Shown here piece after piece: positions 12,601-21,229 of a stretch of 64,000 nt of DNA. Position numbers and translations under genes: made by a program. Within the stretch, counting starts at the first letter, position 1, and every line of letters starts with the position of its first letter. The DNA is from Cyclina sinensis (Eukaryota; Mollusca; Bivalvia; Venerida; Veneridae): assembly GCA_012932295.1 (NCBI GenBank), contig JAAONU010000001.1, positions 1,364,001 to 1,428,000 of the forward strand, read 5' to 3'. The notes beneath the pieces are model-generated. The model was given only the letters and a program-made list of their open reading frames with translations. It did not search any database and had not been told where the DNA came from.

Positions 12601-12854
12601 CCCATTCCTTCTTTAAAACCTGATTAACACATGCACACAATGAGCTTGAATATAATAAATATTAATTCCAGAAAAATTAGACATACCTTTTTAATGCATT
12701 CTGTAAGAGAAGCTACTGTTGCACTGATAATTTGTTCATTTGCACTTGCCCTTTGACCCTGTTGCCATGAACTCTGACCTTGGTTGGGAGGCGGGGCCTC
12801 CTCCTCTGCCTCATTATCCATCACCAAGTCTTCTGTGCCGCATTGAGATACTTA
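387..12854 (-). CDS. HELZ: HELZ-type RNA helicase with zinc fingers, 5' half (12 exons, 3' part outside the window)
   Basis: The conceptual protein (about 590 residues here) follows the known N-terminal half of animal HELZ in order. It has an N-terminal TPR-like helical part, the RPPPRG motif, a CCCH zinc finger (C-x8-C-x5-C-x3-H), the CTHAWTFTI block, the NCQEW block, IYGTFRETLVFDFGSEPVL, a YVEEL block and KFAQDGELFARMKL. In the family, a UPF1-like superfamily 1 helicase core follows; it would lie left of base 387. HELZ is a cytoplasmic RNA-binding helicase linked to mRNA decay and translation control; that role is family knowledge. Coding exons on the minus strand, 5' to 3': 12821-12687, 12231-12195, 11252-11131, 10490-10428, 9344-9199, 7761-7581, 7182-6984, 3825-3718, 2646-2467, 2098-1899, 1099-926, 612-387. 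All have AG/GT borders and matching phases, except the 9199/7761 junction. There the phases disagree, so a small exon was probably missed. The start is ATG at 12821-12819, with an in-frame stop upstream. Confidence 0.93.
926..1099 (-). CDS. HELZ: HELZ coding exon 11
   Basis: The acceptor is TATCAG and the donor GTATGT. It contains PTKENYRLWMHQMLYVEEL, equal to the segment before the helicase core of HELZ/MOV10-type proteins. Both phases fit their neighbours. Confidence 0.9.
1437..1800. repeat. Diverged tandem repeat pair (about 147-bp period) in HELZ intron 10
   Basis: Two imperfect copies near 1463-1561 and 1610-1702 share CTTGTACACTGCA, AGCATTGAATTC and GGACAAGG-type segments. A unique tail with TATATATCCC and GGTATAAATATGG follows. 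The short open frames across it are not conserved between copies and are not taken as genes. Confidence 0.65.
1899..2098 (-). CDS. HELZ: HELZ coding exon 10
   Basis: The acceptor is TTTCAG and the donor GTAAGT. It carries IYGTFRETLVFDFGSEPVL, the best-conserved block of HELZ outside the helicase core. It leaves two bases over, which join exon 11 in phase. Confidence 0.93.
2467..2646 (-). CDS. HELZ: HELZ coding exon 9
   Basis: The acceptor is TTTCAG and the donor GTAAGA. It has 60 codons, including LRVVLLDEAVSNYFYISSIS, then NHCQEWKNP and GEYVYRVK. These match the beta-rich segment after the zinc finger in HELZ. Phase 0 at both ends. Confidence 0.92.
2945..3400. repeat. Dispersed TGACCTTGACC-type repeat, about three diverged copies
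   Basis: Repeating segments of roughly 160 bp contain CCTTGACCTTGACCTTTGA, CAAGATATTCAAAATCTATC and TATGGCCCAGACAAGG variants. This style is typical of mollusc dispersed repeats (family knowledge). It lies in HELZ intron 8. The 103-codon open frame across it is chance. Confidence 0.6.
3718..3825 (-). CDS. HELZ: HELZ coding exon 8
   Basis: The acceptor is TTTCAG and the donor GTATGT. It has 36 codons, including KKCTHAWTFTITSK, a block strongly conserved in HELZ proteins. Phase 0 at both ends. Confidence 0.9.
3890..4010. repeat. Diverged, shortened copy of the 130-345 / 18125-18312 repeat
   Basis: Shares ATGGACTTGTCCAT, GACCATGATTAGA and AGCAGGCTGATC with the two fuller copies. It has internal losses. 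Confidence 0.55.
4597..5345. repeat. 146-bp tandem repeat, about five copies
   Basis: Near-identical 146-bp units (equivalent points at 4855, 5001, 5147, 5293) carry CTGCACGTCATCTTGATGTG and CACTGTGACCTTGACCTTGG. The first unit has an internal duplication and the last breaks into a CGCCCGCCCGCCC-containing tail. The near-absence of differences implies recent expansion. Small reading frames repeat with the unit and are not genes. Confidence 0.93.
6984..7182 (-). CDS. HELZ: HELZ coding exon 7 (CCCH finger)
   Basis: The acceptor is CAACAG and the donor GTAAGT. It begins YTANGRCPYADKCIEAH, completing the C-x8-C-x5-C-x3-H finger. A charged helix (EEWRERFKFKRQQLQ) and a helical segment ending PKSV follow. 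Phase 0 at the 3' end. Confidence 0.92.
7581..7761 (-). CDS. HELZ: HELZ coding exon 6 (C2H2 finger and start of CCCH finger)
   Basis: The acceptor is TTTCAG and the donor GTAGTG. It encodes 59 full codons. A C2H2 finger with spacing C-x2-C-x12-H-x5-H (YCSFCKMTF ... THCRSDEH) resembles U1/matrin-type fingers. The HELZ signature YRPPPRGL and the first cysteine of the CCCH finger (TLCQ) follow. The exon ends with two bases that join exon 7 in phase. Confidence 0.88.
7882..8808. mobile_element. Non-autonomous hAT-type element with perfect 8-bp target-site duplication
   Basis: 927 bp with terminal inverted repeats TAGGGATGCAA / TTGCATCCCTA. It is flanked by identical 8-bp duplications AAAAGAAG at 7874-7881 and 8809-8816. 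Subterminal regions are packed with ACCGGTTAACCG palindromes on both sides. No transposase frame is present, so it needs a transposase from elsewhere. The 8-bp duplication and this TIR form are hallmarks of the hAT superfamily. It lies in the HELZ intron between exons 5 and 6. Confidence 0.92.
9199..9344 (-). CDS. HELZ: HELZ coding exon 5 (acidic/proline linker)
   Basis: The acceptor is CTGCAG and the donor the weaker GTATTA. It encodes 48 residues starting ESDEETPPPAP, a low-complexity linker, and leaves two bases over. The next recognised exon needs one base over, so the join to 7761 cannot be direct. The frame hits a stop just after this donor, so the donor is forced unless an earlier one is used. 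Confidence 0.75.
9588..9786. repeat. 33-bp tandem repeat, six copies
   Basis: Units contain TAAGTTGTTCATGATGTC and AATGTGATGTTAGA, with single-base variants (CATGATG versus CCTGATG; GAGTAAG versus GAATAAG). It lies in a HELZ intron. Confidence 0.9.
10428..10490 (-). CDS. HELZ: HELZ coding exon 4 (63 bp)
   Basis: The acceptor is GACAG and the donor GTTTGT. It has 21 codons containing IKELKRLKIVLDALK and corresponds to the helix before the linker in known HELZ proteins. Phase 0 at both ends. Confidence 0.8.
10810..11010 (+). mobile_element. tRNA-derived SINE-like element
   Basis: A tRNA-like head (GAGTTTGATCCCCTGCTC, resembling a B box) precedes a body with TTCAGATGCGACATTAAAC and CTCTGGAATGGAAT. 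The body recurs in reverse orientation near 24421-24602 and 25075-25215, which supports a dispersed family. It lies in a HELZ intron. Confidence 0.65.
11131..11252 (-). CDS. HELZ: HELZ coding exon 3
   Basis: The acceptor is TATAG and the donor GTGAGT. The translation contains LCHQGHFEEAYSEALIWLQ, a second TPR-like helical hairpin. The exon ends in phase 0. Confidence 0.85.
12195..12231 (-). CDS. HELZ: HELZ coding exon 2 (37 bp)
   Basis: A micro-exon between TTACAG and GTGAGT. It encodes KKFEEALEICNE, a TPR-like A helix, and leaves one base over, which joins exon 3 in phase. Confidence 0.8.
12687..12854 (-). CDS. HELZ: HELZ coding exon 1 (with start codon)
   Basis: The acceptor TTTCAG ends at 12855 and the donor GTATGT begins at 12686. 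Bases 12822-12854 are 5' UTR and include an out-of-frame upstream ATG (12843-12841) with a 9-codon reading frame. The CDS starts at ATG 12821 and encodes 45 residues, beginning MDNEAEEEAPPP. It is acidic and proline-rich, then helical. A TTG two codons upstream also keeps the frame open but is not a credible start. An acceptor at the 5' end means at least one non-coding exon lies further right. Confidence 0.85.
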
Positions 12855-15800
12855 CTGAAACACAGATATATTTATTTTACACATTAAAGTTAAACCAATG
12901 CCAATCAAAATATGTCTGAAACTGTTAATTCCTCTCTAGAAATTGACATTTTCTCCAGAAAGTGTCGTGCAATACTGAATAATGGCTTCAAGACATCCTA
13001 TTTACATCCGTTACTGAAGACATTATTTTTAGAAAGGTCAGTACAATACCTGTAAAATCATTTAAAAACTGCTTACTGCTTAGAATCAATGTGTTACATT
13101 ATCAGCTGTAGATCTTAATTTCTTTCCAATATTTTTTTTTAATCATTTCACAAGCAATATTGCTACAAGCTGTCACAAAAATAAATTTCTAGGTAATGAG
13201 ATATGCCACATTACATGTATTTCAATGACATTTTGGGACACTTCATTTAGTACTTTGAATTTTACACTGTTTAATAATTAACTTACATCTGATGACTAAA
13301 CTACATCTATGAGCATCTACAACATTTTGATTACATAATAGATCTCTCACAGCATTTTTTCTACTTACATGTAAATCTAAAAAAATAATTTGTATGAATA
13401 CATCTATCTGATTCAAGATAAAAATATCTTACTGTCTCAAATGTATTTACAGATGCAAAATAGCTTAGAATGATGTCAAAGTGACATCAAATCTGCACTG
13501 GTTGCAGCATTAAACAATGTTTTCAGAAGAAGCAACTGTTGAAGGCACATACACATGTACTATAAATTACTATAAATTAATGATATACTATTTGTTTTAC
13601 TTGCTCATTCTTTATTAAATGAAATATAATTCTAATTCAAAGAACAACTGAAGTTCAAAAATGTTTCTGAAGGGTATATCAACACTAAGAAAGTGTTCAT
13701 TGTAACAACTTGTAACAAGTTTGCTATCCAGTAAGTCAAAAAATGACAACTCTCTGTATAGACTAAAACTGATGCATTTGGTTAACCTAGAATTTTTGGC
13801 TGACACACTTTCAAATATATACTGGGGAATGATTTGTTCAATGTCATGAGTATTTTTTGGAATTCAAAGAAAATGGAATGATTAAAGTACAGTTTATAAA
13901 TGACTGAAAAAATATATAGATTACTGCCTTTAAGGTTTGGACTATATAATGAGGATTTATCAACATTACGAATTAAATATTAAATGAAAAAATTTCAATA
14001 AAATGAAAATATTTGTTAGAATATAAACAATACAAAAAATATAGTCGGTGAAATTCTGACCTAATGGATTATGGAAAACGGCTATAAGCAGGATTAAATA
14101 TGAAACTCAAATAAGGAAATATAATGTATCACTTTACCAGTATGGTTTCTACATGCTTTGAATTCACCACTTGACTTAACCTTTCTTAGTTAATTTATCA
14201 ATAATTATATAGGTTATTTCCTGTTGTTATAAAAAAATCTCTTGCAAGTTTCACACTGAATTCACTTACAATATACTATATAAGAAAGCACTGTTGTGAC
14301 TTCTTCAATTTACTATATAGGAAAGCATTGTTGGGACCTTTTTCAGACATAATGCTAGCTAAGTTCTATGTCATACATAATAAATGTAAGATATTTTTTT
14401 TACGAATCAATGCCAAGCATAACCTCAGAAATGTCTTTTATAGATGTGTTGAACTATCTGCTGGTCAGACTGGAAGTTTTATAAAGAACTGAAGAATAAT
14501 ACTGTTCAAAGGCTATAATATTTCATAACACCAGACTGATAAATATACCGATGACTGAAGATTTAAAACTCATTAATGGGCACACAATGATCAGTGCAGC
14601 TTGTTGACTCCTAATGGATGAGTTATAATTGAATCACATCTTTTTGTAGAAGATTTTGGAAAGTGTCATACCATCTTAAAATCAATCCTGTTGGACACCA
14701 ATACAAGATTTGCCAACTTTCTCACATTATATAAAACATTAAGCTATGACCCAAAGAACAGCCAAAAACCAAAATGGCCCAATATCTGAAAGTACGGATA
14801 GAGACAGGTCCAACTGGAAAACTTAGGTGACCCTCTAAAAATGTGGTACTGATTTGAATGGTGACTCCAAATGGTGGTAAATAATCTATTTAAAATGATA
14901 AAGAAATTCTCAATACTACAGCAAAGGTTACTTGTAACACTCCCTACTATTTTCTATAAGAGAAACATTAATAAATAAAACACCCCCACCCATAAAAAAA
15001 ACTATGAAAATGGTAAGAAACACAATGAGGTTCAAGATGATGATGTAACATTTACAACAAACATTCATGTTGCTGTTAGCCAACATATCTGTGTACTTTT
15101 GGACCATCCTCATTTGGAGGCTGCTTGGGATTGGTCCTTTTAATAGGGACTGACTCACAGATGGACCGACAATGAAAAAAGGAAATGTTTATACATCTAG
15201 AAATCCTAGCTGTAATTGTGAAGAACATATCTAAATTAAGTTACTGACTTATACTTTGTTACAGAAACACATCACAATATAAAGATTTACGCACTTTTAT
15301 CAGTAAAAAATTTATTTGACCGTGCTATATTTTACTGACCGAAAGGGCATGGGTTCGAATTCAAGTAGAAGCAAAACTTTTTTTTCAGTTTTCATGGTGT
15401 ATAGAAACATAATATTATGTTTTCTCCATAGTATATTAACTTGTCTTCAATTTTTAAGAAAAAAATTTTCAGCTAAATTCTGTGAGTTTTATTACAGGCT
15501 AAAAGGTTTTAGGATACTCATTATACTTTGCAGACGGCCTTTGCAGACAATATAAACATAGAATTATTTTGCAGGCAATATACACAAAGAAGGGTCTTGA
15601 TTTTGAGACAATACAGATTGTGTAGGAGAAGATGTTAAATTTATAACATGAGGTGTGAATGGGAACTTAAAAGGCTGTTGCTGTTATAACAAATGAAGTT
15701 TTTAAAAGGGGTTTTGTGTTCATACAGACTGTTTACAAACTACTGATTTGATTAAAAAATAAAAATTCTATTCCTTTCTATACATCGAGGGTTCATCTGT

Positions 15801-16500
15801 TTTAGACTGTTGTGGACATACCACAATTAAATACATGTCTTCAAAATAGTGTTTTAAATGCAATGGCAGGCATAAAAGTGTCTTGATACAGTCAAGTATG
15901 TATGTATATCAATGTTAGCACATGGGACAAATGTTACATCAGATTTATTTGCTCTCTTCTTTTTAAGAAGTCACTAACATTATTCAATTTATTGAAGTGA
16001 CAACAACATACTGTTGAATGAAACTTAATTATTTTAAACTATTAGACAAAATTTAATATACAAAAAATCTTTTATACATTAAGAACATCTTGTAATGGAA
16101 TATACTGCCAATCTATGTGCAATAGCATCACATTTTTCCTGAAACTAGGACATAAATAAAGGACAAAAATTTGCAAGGTCATGCACATCAGAAGTTTAAA
16201 AGTCACTGCAGAGATAATGAAAACCACGCAAAAACATAAACCGGCCAGAGTGATGTTTATGAAAATGTACGCCGTATGTTTTCATATATTTTGGAAACTC
16301 CATAGAGAACGTGAGTCATTGCGCATTGTTTTGATTTTGTCAAGTGAGCGACGTATAGCGTAAGAAGCGCGCTGACCTTCGATTACCTTACGGAAGAAAT
16401 GCCAGTGATTTATTTTGCTACTTCTACTTACGTTCTAGTCAAAAGCATCTACTTTCGCTTGCAAAATGCATAGGAATGACAGATGCCTAAAATTAGCACT
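12855..16500. other. Presumed HELZ 5' intron; no gene seen
   Basis: AT-rich sequence upstream of HELZ coding exon 1, which starts at a splice acceptor, so a non-coding first exon probably lies in or beyond this stretch. No conserved coding block, RNA gene or clear element was recognised. Short open frames near 13615-13806 and 14928-15158 show no coding character. Confidence 0.5.
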
Positions 16501-16519
16501 AAATACACAAATATTCACC

Positions 16520-16562
16520 TTTTCCCACTTCCTGTGCCATGCCAGGAAAATGACGTCATATA
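16520..16562. promoter_or_regulatory. Candidate promoter: ETS-type site plus palindromic CRE
   Basis: CACTTCCTG (an ETS core, GGAAG on the other strand) at about 16527 lies about 20 bp from a perfect TGACGTCA cAMP-response element at 16551-16558. The 200 bp to the left are more CpG-rich than the surroundings. This pairing is typical of TATA-less housekeeping promoters. It is upstream of HELZ on its strand, so it could drive HELZ; that link is inference. Confidence 0.35.
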
Positions 16563-16956
16563 GGATTTGGCTATAATATGTTTGACTACACAAATTGTAG
16601 TTGTCATCCTAACATACACGACATGAGAGCGAAAGAATGAGGTATTGCGGTTTTTTGAGTTAGATTCTTCTTGATATATAAAATGTTTACCATAGAGTCT
16701 TATGACTCAGCTTTATATGAAAGGACTCTCATTCATTTATCCATCCAATCAACAAACAAACCATCTTCGTGCACTTCACTAGCTGTGTCTCTGTGTTGTA
16801 CAAAAGATGTAAATTTCACATGATACAGAACTTTATTTTAGTTCATATACTAAATATCATAATGTTATGACTTTTATATCAGTTTTTATTACTTGCATGC
16901 GTTTTTAATGAAAATGCTTGTTTATGGTAGTGTTGCCCCTACTGATAGGACCAGCC

Positions 16957-16996
16957 TTTGATTGATTGATTGATGATTGATTGATTGATTGATTAT
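16957..16996. repeat. (TTGA)n microsatellite
   Basis: About nine TTGA/TGAT units with one interruption. Confidence 0.9.
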
Positions 16997-17949
16997 TTAA
17001 TTCAGTGCCATTCTTGCATATTTTAGATATAGTATAGTATTGATCCAAAATGAAATAATGCAAGACGATTTTAAATAGAATTATTCAAACTACAAGAGAA
17101 TATCACAGACATAATTATCTTACCCAAGTAGATCTTAACTACAACGAAATACAGTAAAGTAGACTACAGTCAAACCCCTACTAAATTCCTCTCCTTAATT
17201 ATTTACTCAGTAGTTTGATATAAAAAATGTGGTGTAGTCGAAGTCATAGGTAAGTTGTGATTCCGATTTTTTTCTATTTTTTAGAGTTACTGCTAAAATA
17301 TGTTTTTTCTCTACTTAAACTTCTTAAATTGCAGCCAAATACATACCCAGTGCTGTTTAAAGGGGAGAGTGGGTGGGGGCGTTGTACAGATTAACACTGG
17401 TACCGACGATAAATAAACTCAAATACACGTGAATAGCCCAGATAGACATATTTCACACCAATTTTTACCATGATCGAATAAAAAACAGAACAGACTTTTT
17501 ATGTAAATGCAAAAAAGATAAAGAACTTCATCTGTGTGCAGAACACTACTGTATATAGTTTCTAAAATAAAAAAAAAAACAAAGCTGAATAGATATTTAA
17601 GCAATTTCTTGACACTGGAGCAAGTAAATCTTATTTTCCGTAGAAAGAGTATCCTATGATTGGAAGCTATGACTTTTAAAACGATACCCCATAAACAATA
17701 TACCATTTTTATAACCAACAAATGCACAGTCTCGTACATAATTTGCTTTCTCTTTATCAACAGTACACAACAATCGAAATGCTTATCAGTTTTACTTTTA
17801 CCTTAATTTTACTTATAAGCCTTTATATCAAAATTCTAGACTACTGATGTTTTTTTTTGGGACCATTAAGTGAAAAATTTCTACATGTATCAATGTTTAT
17901 AACAACATAATATGTTTTCTTTTTATTCATTGCTAAATTCTTGTACACG
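16997..17949. other. No gene recognised
   Basis: AT-rich DNA. The 113-codon minus-strand open frame at 17419-17760 is rich in Phe/Leu/Ile because the DNA is AT-rich. No domain or splice context supports it. Confidence 0.5.
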
Positions 17950-17952
17950 ATT

Positions 17953-18098
17953 GAATGAATGAACAGACTGAATGAATGAATGAATGAACAGAATGAATGA
18001 ATGAAGAAACGAACGAACGAACGAAAAAATGCATGAATGAATGAATGAATGAATGATTGAATGAATGAACAAACGAACGAACGAATGAATGACTGAAT
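17953..18098. repeat. (ATGA)n / (ACGA)n microsatellite
   Basis: Runs of GAATGAATGA interrupted by ACGAACGAACGA blocks over about 145 bp. The Ser/His/Phe-rich reverse-strand open frame here is produced by the repeat. Confidence 0.93.
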
Positions 18099-18124
18099 AA
18101 ATTCGAAATTTCACTATACCAAAT

Positions 18125-18312
18125 ATCTAAAATGAACTTGCCAATCTTTCAATTTGGACAGATCCATTAATTGTTTATAGGGTGCTTACTGCAAATTTAC
18201 TGACTGAATAGCGATTAGCCCAGACCATGATCAGACTGCACAGATGCCTGCACTGGTCTACACTGGTCGCAAAGACAGAGTCATTTGTCTCCAGTAGGGT
18301 AAGGGATAAAGA
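18125..18312. repeat. Dispersed repeat, copy 2
   Basis: Full-length partner of the copy at 130-345 in opposite orientation, with TGGACAGATCCATTAATTGT, TTACTGACTGAATAG and GCACTGGTC blocks shared. Confidence 0.75.
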
Positions 18313-18565
18313 TTGACAGGCTAAAAGTCTACTGATTACAATTTTTCGCTGGAAGAAAACCTAATTTAGCTGAACTAGAATTAGAATCTTAAAGTTTGCA
18401 GTTCAGAAATCTTTTTTAAATTTCTAGCTCTATAAAACGAGACAAACATTGAAAAGTCACCTTTCTTATAATTCTAGAGATATATCCTCTGTCTGCCTGC
18501 TAGTAAAAAATAATGAAAACGCGAAATTTGAAAGCCCGTTAAATTGTGCGATGATCAAAAAGATC

Positions 18566-18743
18566 AAGTGTCATTAAGCACGTAGAAACAAACCCACCCA
18601 GTCATGACAAATCGTATAGACGTACAGATTTAGATGTCTAATTTTTAAGTCTTGAGGACTCAAGATTCATTCTTCTCTGCTCTTTACGTCTTTACGATTT
18701 GTCATGACTTGGGTGGGTTTGTTTCTTCAGCTTAATGACACTT
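18566..18743. repeat. Inverted repeat with arms of about 60 bp
   Basis: The left arm starts AAGTGTCATTAAG and carries AAACAAACCCACCCAGTCAT. The right arm ends with the reverse complement (CTTAATGACACTT at 18731-18743). Arms are about 90% complementary around a spacer of about 50 bp, so a long hairpin can form. It could be a fold-back MITE; no clear target-site duplication was found. Confidence 0.8.
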
Positions 18744-18869
18744 TAATGAGTAAAATTATGTTGATCAATTTCTTGCCCTCTGACAACAGTCTTCCAATAG
18801 AAAAGAAAGTGTTAATTATAGGTCATCACTTCACGATAACACTTCTGTCACGATTTTCATTCTGAAAAC

Positions 18870-20150
18870 TACGGTATTTCTTGAGGGTCAACGCGCTCTC
18901 CCTGAGAACGCCAAGCGCCAAGCGCGACAGTAAGATGGTGACAATACGACAGCACGATGGCGAAGCGCAACAGTACTATGGTGATTGTCCATCGTACGGA
19001 ATACCGTTAGGGACATCGTTGTTAGACGTTATAATCAAGAGGGCGACAATGCGATAGTGCGATAATGCGATGGCGACAGTGCGGTAATGCGATGGCGACA
19101 GTGCGATAATGCGATGACGACAGTACGATAATGCGAAAACGCGATAGTGCAATGGCGTCAATGCGATAGTGCGATGGCGACAATGCGATGATGCGATGGC
19201 GACAGTACGATATGACTATCGCATTGTCGCCATCGCACTACCGCATTGTTGTCATCGCATTATCGCGTTATCGCACTGTCGCCATCGCATTATCGCACTG
19301 TCGCCATCGCATTATCGCACTGTCGCATTGTCGCCCTCTGGATTTTAACGTCAAACCACAATGGCCCTAACGGTATTCCGTACCATCGTACTGTCACCAT
19401 CGTACTGTCGCACTTCGCCATCGTACTTCGTACTGTCACTATCGTACTTTCGCACTTCACCATCGTACTGTCTTCATCGTACTGTCGCGCTTCACCATCG
19501 TACTGTCGTACTGTCACCAATGTACTGTCGCGCTTCACCATTGTACTGTCACCGTCGTACTGTCGCGCTTCACTATTGTACTGTCACCGTCGTACTGTCG
19601 CGCTTCACCATCGTACTGTCGTACTGTCACCATCGTACTGTCACCATCGTACTGTCGCGCTTCACCATCGTACTGTCGTACTGTCACCATCGTACTGTCA
19701 CCATCGTACTGTCGCGCTTCACCATCGTACTGTCGTACTGTCACCATCGTACTGTCACCATCGTACTGTCGCGCTTCACTATTGTACTATCACCATCGTA
19801 CTGTCGCGCTTCACTATTGTACTGTCACTATCGTACTGTCGCACTTCACCATCGCACTGTCTTCATCGTACTGTCGCGCTTCACCATCGTACTGTCGTAC
19901 TGTCACCATCGTACTGTCACCATCGTACTGTCGCGCTTCACTATTGTACTGTCACCATCGTACTGTCGCGCTTCACTTTTGTACTGTCACTATCGTACTG
20001 TCGCACTTCATCATCGTACTGTCTTCATCGTACTGTCGCGCTTCACCATCGTACTGTCGTACTGTCACCATCGTACTGTCACCATCGTACTGTCGCGCTT
20101 CGCTCTTGGCGTTCTCTGGGAGAACGCGCTGGCCCTAACGGAACACCATA
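18870..20150. mobile_element. Fold-back element A: TIRs, 6-bp duplication, interior of short tandem repeats
   Basis: Flanked by GAAAAC at 18864-18869 and 20151-20156. The left end reads TACGGTATTTCTTGAGGG; the right end is a related inverted copy (CCCTAACGGAACACCATA), and similarity continues inward through GCGTTCTC and GAGAACGCCAAG. The interior is almost all short repeats. The left third is built on GATGGCGACAGTGCGATAAT, and the right part has the inverted motif CATCGTACTGTC in 57-bp units with CGCGCTTCACC. An inner copy of the terminal motif lies at about 18995 and 19365. The long open frames (up to 301 codons) are repeat artefacts. No transposase is present. Confidence 0.82.
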
Positions 20151-20156
20151 GAAAAC

Positions 20157-20836
20157 TGTAAGACTATTTTGTAAAGTCAACTAATTACAGATATATCTCA
20201 TCAACATGTGAAAAACAGAAACTTTTCTAAAAAAACCCCAAATACGTTAAGATCATGCATAAATACGAAAAATAACTCGATAAATCTTATATCAGGTTGA
20301 ACACTGATTATTAGCAGTACTGCAAATGTGATAGATTTGAGAAGAGTTAAATCAAAACTACACCAGAGTAAGGAATTGTCTTAACTAGCTCTATAACAAA
20401 CGTTGTCAGTAAGTGTAATGCCAGTTTCATTTTTTATTACCAGAGACACTATATACCATTTTTTATTATATGTCTCTGTTATTACCTTTCTAACGAGCCA
20501 TTTAAAAAGATAGCGACATTTTCACTCCATTATCACGATGTTTTATGAACAGCGTTCTGTTTGTACGGCTACAATTTTAAGGCTTGGGTACTTGGGGTTC
20601 TATCCCTTAATCGGTGATATGAATGCATCTATGACTACTCCGTTCGGCAAGAAAACTTGTCGAGAATACTCATACAATAACAACAGTTGGTAATGAACAT
20701 CGCAACGTTTACAATACATTTGAAACAAAAAAAAACAAAAAACAAAAAAAAAAAAAAGAAAAGAAAAAAAAAAAAAAGAACAGAAAAATATAACAATTCG
20801 AGGTCTTAGAATTTGTACTTTTGAAATTTAGAGATT
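20157..20836. other. Upstream region of the cysteine-rich peptide gene
   Basis: The segment from about 20600 is shared with the truncated copy upstream of 22841 (CAACAGTTGGTAATGAA, TCGCAAC, TTTATTTTCAGTTTCAT). It probably contains the promoter and 5' leader. A poly-purine A/G tract lies at about 20729-20790. Confidence 0.5.
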
Positions 20837-20917
20837 GTGAGAAAATTATTTTGCCTCTTTATTTTCAGTTTCATTTTGTTTCTAAACCTATCACAGAATC
20901 AGTTTACTCAGAAGAAA

Positions 20918-21229
20918 ATGAAGATCTCGAAAAACACGTGCGTTTCCGGTTTGATCATGATTGTTCTTTTACTTTCGATGATACAAGTGTCCAGATGTAA
21001 TGCAGTCAGTAACAGAAGACGGTGGTGTCGGTATATTGTCAAAAAGGACATCTGTCATGATATACTGCCTGGCAATATTCGCAACAATATACGCCAGTGG
21101 AAACTGTGTCCCGGATTTGACATCAGTCAACAAGGTGGTTGTGCCAGACAAGGAGGAACTTGCCAGAAAATAGTGATGTCTGGAGGCAGACGAACATGCG
21201 AGTGTCAGATCGGACACAGGGTTTTCTAA
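20918..21229 (+). CDS. Small secreted cysteine-rich protein
   Basis: 103 residues from ATG 20918; the frame is open upstream to 20837. I chose 20918 because the hydrophobic signal peptide (residues about 9-25) begins just after it and because the duplicate at 22841 conserves this ATG. A TTTATTTTCAG just upstream may be a splice acceptor, putting the ATG near the start of an exon. The mature part is basic, with cysteines at 37, 46, 64, 75, 82, 94 and 96 and a Gly-rich stretch (QQGGCARQGGTC). C27 lies at the likely cleavage zone, so the mature chain holds seven or eight cysteines. I do not recognise the family: the spacing does not fit big defensin, mytilin or myticin as I know them. A host-defence or other extracellular peptide role is plausible but only inference. 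Confidence 0.7.
   Translation: MKISKNTCVSGLIMIVLLLSMIQVSRCNAVSNRRRWCRYIVKKDICHDILPGNIRNNIRQWKLCPGFDISQQGGCARQGGTCQKIVMSGGRRTCECQIGHRVF

Noticed and set aside
12822..12827. TTG/GTG alternative start for HELZ
   Set aside because: Non-ATG starts are not expected here; ATG at 12821 is in frame two codons later.
17419..17760. 113-codon minus-strand open frame
   Set aside because: Low-complexity Phe/Leu/Ile composition from AT-rich DNA, no domain or splice context.
19246..20161. Open frames of 301 and 266 codons rich in Ser/Cys/His/Arg
   Set aside because: Products of CATCGTACTGTC repeats inside element A, open in parallel frames.
20837..20917. Upstream N-terminal extension of the cysteine-rich peptide
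   Set aside because: It puts 27 extra residues before the signal peptide and contains a likely splice acceptor; the paralogous copy does not keep it.
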